DNA of 9,571 bases from Proteobacteria bacterium UBA1844 (GTDB lineage Bacteria > Pseudomonadota > Gammaproteobacteria > Steroidobacterales > Woeseiaceae), in contig DDIS01000145.1 of NCBI GenBank assembly GCA_002338615.1, positions 3,123 to 12,693 of the forward strand, written 5' to 3'. The position numbers and the translations under genes were made by a program. Positions 5,695-9,571 of the stretch are shown here, piece after piece (positions within the stretch are counted from its first letter, which is position 1; the number at the start of each line of letters is the position of its first letter). The notes under the pieces are model-generated. The model did no database searches and was not told the origin of the DNA. It saw only the letters and a list, made by a program, of their open reading frames with translations.

Positions 5695-7925
5695 TTTGCA
5701 ACGCCCGCAATGGTTTGGTCACGCAACAGCTGCCAGTCGCCGCTCGATACAGCCGCATCGAGTTTCTGCCGCATGTGCTCAAGCCTTTGCTGAATCTGTT
5801 GCTGCATCGGCGTGTAGCGGGGGTCATTGCGCAGGTTCGCGAGGATCGGATTCTCGTCAATCTCCCAGTAGTCGAAGGCAAACTCGGACACAAATCCCTC
5901 GTCTATAGCCGCCTGCAGTGCGGCCAGGGCGCGGTCTCGGTAGCCCTGCAACTCCAGTATCTGCACATTACGAATCCCGTAGCCCCCGAGGCCCACGGCG
6001 GGCATCGTTTCGCTGATGCGCATCGTGGCGGCAAGCAGCTGGGCGCTTCGCCCTGGCTCACCCTCAGCCACGGCAACATAGGCCAGCAGCAGCGCAGCAT
6101 CGGCGTTGTGCCGATCGATTCGAGCCATCACGTCGGTGGCATTGCCTGCCAGCTCCGGACGCGCCGCGTACAGGTGCCGTCGTGCCGCTTCATAGTCCTG
6201 CAAGCGTAGCGCGGCACGTGCCATTAACGGATACACAATCGACGTTTTGTCGATGACCGTATCGGGAATGCTGGAGAGCGTTGCGAGGGACGCCGCGAAT
6301 TGACCGGCAAGGTATTGCTGCAGTCCCTGGCCGACCGGGTACAAAGGGTGCCCGGTCGGCGTGTGCGCCAGGAATTGCGTGATCAGATCTTCGCGGCCAA
6401 AGGCTCTGAGCGTTGCAAAAGACCTGGCCCCGGCAATCGGATCCGTGCTGAGTTCGCGCAGGCGTACGGCCCATGCAACGGCCTCGTCAAGACGCCCAAG
6501 CTTCTGCAGGTGCCGGGCGAGGAGTTCGTACGGCGCGGGCCAATCCGGGAATACCTGCATCGCTTCCAGGCATAATTCGATGGCACGCTGATTGTCACCT
6601 TTCAGTGCGTGCAGAATTGGCAACTGGACGTATGGCAGGCGGTTGCGCGGGTCGACCGAGAGGCCGCGTAGCAAAAGATCAATCGCCTGATCGATCTGAT
6701 CTTCATCTTGTCGCAACTCGGAATACCAGACGTAGGCATTCGACAGGTTGGAGTTTAACGCGAGCGCCCGCTCAAAATCGGCCGCAGCAGCAATGTTGCC
6801 CTTGCTGCCGTGGGTATGGCTCCAACGCCGTGTCGCAATCATGCCGCGAACTGCATAAGCGTAGGCAAGTCTAGGATCCGACTTCAGCGCCAGTGCCACT
6901 GCACGATCTGCGATTTCGTACGCCTCAGCGGCCGGCAGCGCGTTGTGCAGGGTGACCAGGCCCATGACGGTTTCGGCGAGGCCCGCCTGCGCCAGCGCGT
7001 AGTCCGGATCGATCGCGACTGCCTGTTCAAACTGCTGACGCGCGAGCAACAAACTGTCGTATTCATGCAGGCCGAGGTTATTTGCAGCTTTGACGTACAG
7101 TTCGTACGCCTCGGCATTGCGGGTTGGAATGACGGCAAGGCGCGCGGCTGCATCGGGCGACAGCGACGCGTTCAGTTCGTCGGTAATGTTGCGCGAGATG
7201 TCAGACTGCAATTCGAAAACATCCTGCATGCTCGCGTCTGCGTCATATGAATTCGACCAGGCCACGGCGCCTGTTGCCGTATCGTATAGCTGCACGGAAA
7301 CGCGAACCTTGTCGCCCACGCGCTGTACTGCACCTTCTACCACGGCGTTGACGCCAAGCTCAGCGCCGATGTCACCGAGCGACTTGTCGGAATCCCGATA
7401 CGCGTTGACAGAAATACTGGAAATTACACGCAGCGCGTTGTTTGCAGCCAGTCGGTCGAGCAGGTCATCGTGCAGGCCGTCGGCGAAGTACGCATTTTCC
7501 GGGTCTGCGCTGCGATTTTCAAAGGGCAATACAGCAACTGCATTGGGTACCGAACCGGTTTGCACGACGGCCTGTCGCTGGTGCAATCCACCCAGGTTAA
7601 AACCGATGGACACGAGTAAAGCGACGATCAACAGGATGATCAACGGGAGGTTTTTGTTGCCCGACGTTCTTTGACGATAGGAACCGCGATCGATCCTGGA
7701 TTCACGTTTGATACCCTCGGGCGTGATCTCAAAGATCCATGCAAAGAGAACGGCAACCACGAAGCCTGCGATCACGACCATGACGTAGGCTTTGAAAAAG
7801 TCATTGCTGGCGCCGAAGGTTGGCAGCAAGACTGAGCCGGCTTCTATGAAGATCCAGGCAGACAGTGCGTACCCGGTGGCGACCCGGATGACATTGCGGC
7901 GTTTCAGTTCGTTGAGCAGGGACAT
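5691..7925 (-). CDS. Membrane-anchored FlgO/TolB-like domain plus TPR-repeat protein
   Basis: A 744-residue protein. The N-terminus MSLLNELKRRNVIRVATGY is a signature I know from a large paralogous family in Gammaproteobacteria. Membrane segments lie at about 15-37, 46-66 and 93-113. A FlgO/TolB-like alpha-beta domain follows (126-265), with AVLPFENRSADPENAYFADGL at its start and the strand pair at 196-225. From about 270 to 720 the protein is alpha-helical with several degenerate TPR units, clearest at 293-330 (ending AIDPDYALAQAGLAE), 374-405, 410-440 and 443-480. It has no kinase, cyclase or DNA-binding domain, unlike many relatives carrying the FlgO-TPR pair, so it probably works as a protein-interaction platform. 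The start at 7925 is set by the family N-terminus; it has no clear Shine-Dalgarno. A longer frame from TTG 8075 was not used. Divergent from the SPFH operon. Confidence 0.88.
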   Translation of the reverse strand: MSLLNELKRRNVIRVATGYALSAWIFIEAGSVLLPTFGASNDFFKAYVMVVIAGFVVAVLFAWIFEITPEGIKRESRIDRGSYRQRTSGNKNLPLIILLIVALLVSIGFNLGGLHQRQAVVQTGSVPNAVAVLPFENRSADPENAYFADGLHDDLLDRLAANNALRVISSISVNAYRDSDKSLGDIGAELGVNAVVEGAVQRVGDKVRVSVQLYDTATGAVAWSNSYDADASMQDVFELQSDISRNITDELNASLSPDAAARLAVIPTRNAEAYELYVKAANNLGLHEYDSLLLARQQFEQAVAIDPDYALAQAGLAETVMGLVTLHNALPAAEAYEIADRAVALALKSDPRLAYAYAVRGMIATRRWSHTHGSKGNIAAAADFERALALNSNLSNAYVWYSELRQDEDQIDQAIDLLLRGLSVDPRNRLPYVQLPILHALKGDNQRAIELCLEAMQVFPDWPAPYELLARHLQKLGRLDEAVAWAVRLRELSTDPIAGARSFATLRAFGREDLITQFLAHTPTGHPLYPVGQGLQQYLAGQFAASLATLSSIPDTVIDKTSIVYPLMARAALRLQDYEAARRHLYAARPELAGNATDVMARIDRHNADAALLLAYVAVAEGEPGRSAQLLAATMRISETMPAVGLGGYGIRNVQILELQGYRDRALAALQAAIDEGFVSEFAFDYWEIDENPILANLRNDPRYTPMQQQIQQRLEHMRQKLDAAVSSGDWQLLRDQTIAGVAN

Positions 7926-8044
7926 GCGCGGATTATGGCGACAAATGGAGCGTCGCGCAGCCTGCATCTCGGGTGACCCGCAAGCGCTGCGTGCCAATGT
8001 CCACCGGCAAGCGACGACACATTGCGCGACAAGAAGTACAAACG

Positions 8045-8075
8045 AGTATATGACGATGCTTGACTTGTGGATCAA
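8045..8075 (-). promoter_or_regulatory. Candidate promoter for the TPR gene
   Basis: On the minus strand, TTGATC (8075-8070) and TATACT (8050-8045) are good -35 and -10 matches, but the 19-base spacer is longer than usual. The -35 element overlaps that of the opposite-strand promoter, so the two divergent genes may share control. Weak call. Confidence 0.3.
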
Positions 8076-8088
8076 GTGATATCAAAAT
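8060..8088 (+). promoter_or_regulatory. Candidate sigma-70 promoter of the SPFH operon
   Basis: TTGACT at 8060-8065 (five of six consensus bases) is followed after exactly 17 bases by CAAAAT at 8083-8088 (four of six). Transcription would begin near 8095, leaving a leader of about 27 bases before ATG 8122. The -10 element sits inside the TGATATCAAA tandem repeat, so a protein bound there would block the polymerase. Confidence 0.45.
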
Positions 8089-8102
8089 GATATCAAATTG
8101 AT
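8077..8102. repeat. Tandem 11-bp-period repeat, candidate operator
   Basis: TGATATCAAA occurs at 8077-8086 and exactly again at 8088-8097, one base apart (11-bp period). A degenerate third start, TTGAT at 8098-8102, keeps the phase. Each copy contains the 8-base palindrome TGATATCA, so two symmetric sites lie one helical turn apart. The position over the -10 and the likely transcription start of the SPFH operon fits a repressor site. The Arc-type protein encoded two genes later is the natural candidate to bind it; that link is inference. Confidence 0.6.
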
Positions 8103-8121
8103 TCTATCCGGGAGAGGGCTG

Positions 8122-8994
8122 ATGAATCGCGAAAAAGTAAGCACCGTAATGTCGGGCTACGTCATGATCTTGTTGCTGGCTGCGGCCCAGTTGCTTATGG
8201 CGTATCTCTTGTTCGCCGCGCTGCGTGTATTCTCGCTGCCCGGCATTATTGCTGCTGTGCTTGCCAATGGCGTTGTGCTGCTTATGTGGGCGGGCCTGTT
8301 CATGGTGCACCCGAATGAAGCGAAGGTACTGCAACTGTTCGGCAAGTACTCGGGCACGGTCCATGAGTCGGGTCTTAAGTGGGCCAACCCGTTTTATTCC
8401 AAGAAGGCTGTTTCAGTTCGAGTCCGTAACTTCGAAAGCGGGCGTCTCAAGGTCAATGACTCGAGTGGCAGCCCGATAGAGATCGCCGCGGTCGTCGTAT
8501 GGAAGGTATTCGACACGGCCGAAGCTTTGTTTGAAGTCGACGATTACGTTGAGTTCGTAAGAATTCAGAGTGAGTCGGCCTTGCGCAACCTGTCGACTAC
8601 CTATCCTTACGAACCGCTGAATGGTGGACAGACTTCATTGCGCAGTCACCCGAACGAAATTGCGCAGGCGCTCCGGGATGAAATACAGGACCGGCTTGAA
8701 CAGGCGGGAGTCACTGTTGTTGAGGCGCGCATCAGCCACCTCGCGTACGCCCCCGAAATTGCAAATGCGATGCTAAGGCGACAGCAGGCATCAGCCATAA
8801 TTGCGGCGCGTCGCGAGATCGTGAGCGGTGCAGTCGGTATGGTGGATATGGCATTGCAGCAACTCAAGGAGCTGGATGTTGTTGAACTCGACGGCGAACG
8901 TAAAGCGGCCGTGGTGAGCAATCTGCTGGTGGTGCTGTGCGGCGAGGAACACGCCAAACCGGTGCTCAACACCGGCAGCCTGCACACCGGCTAG
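8122..8994 (+). CDS. SPFH/band-7 domain membrane protein
   Basis: A 290-residue protein of the stomatin/prohibitin/flotillin/HflK-C superfamily, which forms oligomeric scaffolds at membranes. Two membrane helices (about 12-34 and 38-62) are followed immediately by the SPFH domain: [20 protein letters not shown] at 61-80, then GLKWANPF (84-91), the [10 protein letters not shown] strand, the [11 protein letters not shown] strand (121-131), and the helical [23 protein letters not shown] stretch (192-214). The tail (215-270) holds the [14 protein letters not shown] helix typical after SPFH domains. There is no NfeD-type protease partner nearby and no FtsH, so it is not an obvious HflK/HflC or slipin pair. 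Start: ATG 8122 with GGAGAGG just upstream; a longer TTG start at 8098 would lie inside the operator. First gene of an apparent operon with the RHH protein 16 bases downstream. Confidence 0.92.
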   Translation: MNREKVSTVMSGYVMILLLAAAQLLMAYLLFAALRVFSLPGIIAAVLANGVVLLMWAGLFMVHPNEAKVLQLFGKYSGTVHESGLKWANPFYSKKAVSVRVRNFESGRLKVNDSSGSPIEIAAVVVWKVFDTAEALFEVDDYVEFVRIQSESALRNLSTTYPYEPLNGGQTSLRSHPNEIAQALRDEIQDRLEQAGVTVVEARISHLAYAPEIANAMLRRQQASAIIAARREIVSGAVGMVDMALQQLKELDVVELDGERKAAVVSNLLVVLCGEEHAKPVLNTGSLHTG

Positions 8995-9010
8995 ACGTCG
9001 GAGATTTGAG

Positions 9011-9181
9011 GTGGCGGCACGCAAAGCATTTGCGCTGCGTATGGACCAGAAAACGCTGGACGCGATGCAGCGCTGGGCGAATGATGATCTGCGTAGCCTG
9101 AATAGCCAGATCGAGTTCGTGCTGCGCGAGGCACTCAGAAAGAGTGGTCGCTTGCCGTCGACCAAGGCGTCAGGCGACTGA
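9011..9181 (+). CDS. Arc-type ribbon-helix-helix DNA-binding protein, 56 residues
   Basis: A short gene starting at GTG 9011, with GGAGA at 9000-9004 and a six-base spacer fixing the start. The product begins MAARKAFALRMDQKTLDAM. It fits the Arc/MetJ fold: a beta-strand with alternating residues (4-11, RKAFALRM) for the major groove, helix A (12-26), a turn, then helix B from RSLNSQIEFVLREALRKSG (28-46), whose S-L-N-S-x-I pattern is the best-known Arc-family signature. Such proteins act as dimers, often on tandem half-sites, and often repress their own operon. Sixteen bases separate it from the SPFH gene and 29 from the next, with the same strand and rhythm. No toxin-like gene sits next to it, so a toxin-antitoxin role is not supported. 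The likely target is the repeat at 8077-8102. Confidence 0.85.
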   Translation: MAARKAFALRMDQKTLDAMQRWANDDLRSLNSQIEFVLREALRKSGRLPSTKASGD

Positions 9182-9210
9182 TTGTCAGTGTATGGGTTAG
9201 GATGTTGCGC

Positions 9211-9429
9211 ATGAGCAGCTACATGCCATTCATCGTCATTGCGCTCGCGTTGCTGGCGGCAGGCTCGATCGCGTTTGTAGCCTGGGAGGTCTTGACAAAA
9301 GACGTGCAGGACGCCCTCGAAAAAGCACTGGGGCAGCCAGCCAATGGCGCGGCCGACACACAGCCTGATCACCTGCCCGGGGAGCAGCAACCGGAGTCCG
9401 GATTGAAGTCCGGTCAGGAGCCCGGTTAG
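9211..9429 (+). CDS. Small single-pass membrane protein, 72 residues
   Basis: I do not recognise a family. The protein has a short N-terminus, one membrane helix (about 6-25, FIVIALALLAAGSIAFVAW), a short amphipathic acidic helix (27-41, EVLTKDVQDALEKALG) and a disordered hydrophilic tail rich in Pro, Gly, Gln, Glu and Ser. The start at 9211 is preferred because AGGA lies eight bases upstream; ATG 9202 in the same frame would add only MLR and abuts the AGG. Third gene of the SPFH set, so it may interact with the SPFH protein in the membrane; this is guilt by association only. A hairpin cluster follows. Confidence 0.7.
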   Translation: MSSYMPFIVIALALLAAGSIAFVAWEVLTKDVQDALEKALGQPANGAADTQPDHLPGEQQPESGLKSGQEPG

Positions 9430-9444
9430 ATGGCCGGCCAGAAG

Positions 9445-9495
9445 CCAGCTTGCTGGTCGGCGTCTATTGCACAGACGCCGGGCACGCTGGCCCGG
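9445..9495. terminator. Hairpin cluster after the SPFH operon, possible bidirectional terminator
   Basis: Three overlapping or adjacent stems occur after the last stop: CCAG/CTGG at 9445-9456, an 8-bp stem CGGCGTCT/AGACGCCG at 9458-9480 with a 7-base loop, and CCGGGC/GCCCGG at 9478-9495. The last two share bases and cannot both form. No U-tract follows on either strand, so a factor-dependent or stem-protected 3' end is more likely than a textbook intrinsic terminator. Confidence 0.45.
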
Positions 9496-9503
9496 GTCGT
9501 CTG

Positions 9504-9571
9504 TTAGCGAGTCCTGCTGTTGGCCCGGCTGGGCGCCGAACGACGCTGTTGTGCACCTGCGGTCGGTCGCG
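9504..9571 (-). CDS. Possible 3' end of a minus-strand gene with a basic C-terminal tail
   Basis: From the right window edge the minus strand reads 21 codons to a TAA at 9506-9504, coding a tail rich in Arg, Ser, Gln and Ala (ending RRSAPSRANSRTR). Arg-rich tails like this end some DEAD-box RNA helicases and other RNA-binding proteins, but the fragment is too short to identify. The hairpin cluster just beyond the stop would suit the end of a convergent gene. Another minus frame is open across this stretch too, so the call is tentative. Confidence 0.3.
   Translation of the reverse strand, partial: RPTAGAQQRRSAPSRANSRTR

Noticed and set aside
5613..6209. Plus-strand frame of 198 codons
   Set aside because: It overlaps the MOSC 3' end and runs antisense to the TPR gene; no domain is recognisable.
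7090..7674. Plus-strand frame of 194 codons rich in Ser/Thr/Arg
   Set aside because: Antisense shadow of the FlgO/TolB-like domain; composition is typical of a reverse-frame artefact.
7926..8075. Fifty-residue N-terminal extension of the TPR protein from TTG 8075, which looks like a lipoprotein signal (VVAC)
   Set aside because: The family N-terminus is MSLLNELKRRN at 7925, the extension has no good ribosome site, and it would overlap the candidate promoter. The signal-like look is probably chance.
8098..8121. TTG start extending the SPFH protein by eight residues
   Set aside because: It lies in the repeat at the expected transcription start, whereas ATG 8122 has GGAGAGG directly upstream.
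8791..9390. Minus-strand frame of 199 codons
   Set aside because: It is opposite the SPFH tail, the RHH gene and the small membrane protein, all of which have ribosome sites and recognisable structure; this frame has neither.
9011..9429. Toxin-antitoxin pair (RHH antitoxin plus small downstream toxin)
   Set aside because: RHH proteins are common antitoxins, but the next protein is a one-helix membrane protein with a long hydrophilic tail, not a RelE, ParE, MazF or PIN-type toxin. A small membrane toxin cannot be fully excluded, but nothing specific supports it.

Overview
The window looks like chromosomal DNA of a free-living gammaproteobacterium. The reasons are the type of second EF-G, a lipoprotein-anchored M19 dipeptidase, a YiiM-like MOSC protein, and a TPR protein whose N-terminus (MSLLNELKRRNVIR...) I know from marine and soil Gammaproteobacteria such as the Woeseia group. 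That placement is inference from protein style and a moderate-to-high GC content; there is no rRNA or other marker gene. I see no transposase, integrase, tRNA, CRISPR array or phage gene.

Layout, left to right. (1) 1-916, minus: the N-terminal 305 residues of elongation factor G, probably the stand-alone EF-G 2 paralogue, cut by the window edge. (2) 1219-2997, plus: an SLC13-type permease with two RCK_C (TrkA-C) domains between its two membrane halves, transcribed divergently from EF-G. (3) 3255-3488, plus: an unrecognised 77-residue protein behind a hairpin and a strong ribosome binding site. Its 3' end overlaps the end of (4) 3458-4717, minus, an M19 membrane-dipeptidase lipoprotein. (5) 4928-5032 and 5047-5694, plus: a 34-residue one-helix membrane microprotein, then a MOSC protein. 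(6) 5691-7925, minus: a 744-residue membrane-anchored FlgO/TolB-like plus TPR protein whose stop overlaps the MOSC stop by 4 bases. (7) 8122-9429, plus: a tight three-gene set of SPFH/band-7 membrane protein, Arc-type ribbon-helix-helix (RHH) DNA-binding protein, and small one-helix membrane protein. A hairpin-rich region follows, and the last 68 bases may hold the 3' end of another minus-strand gene.

Most of the window is ordinary housekeeping, transport and peptide-turnover content. The most system-like part is 8060-9480. An SPFH scaffold, a tiny RHH regulator and a one-helix partner are packed with short gaps. The likely promoter overlaps an 11-bp-period tandem repeat of the palindrome-containing unit TGATATCAAA. 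Half-sites one helical turn apart suit an RHH repressor, so an autoregulated membrane-scaffold module is a reasonable hypothesis, divergent from the membrane TPR protein. Function, operon structure and autoregulation are inferred, not shown.
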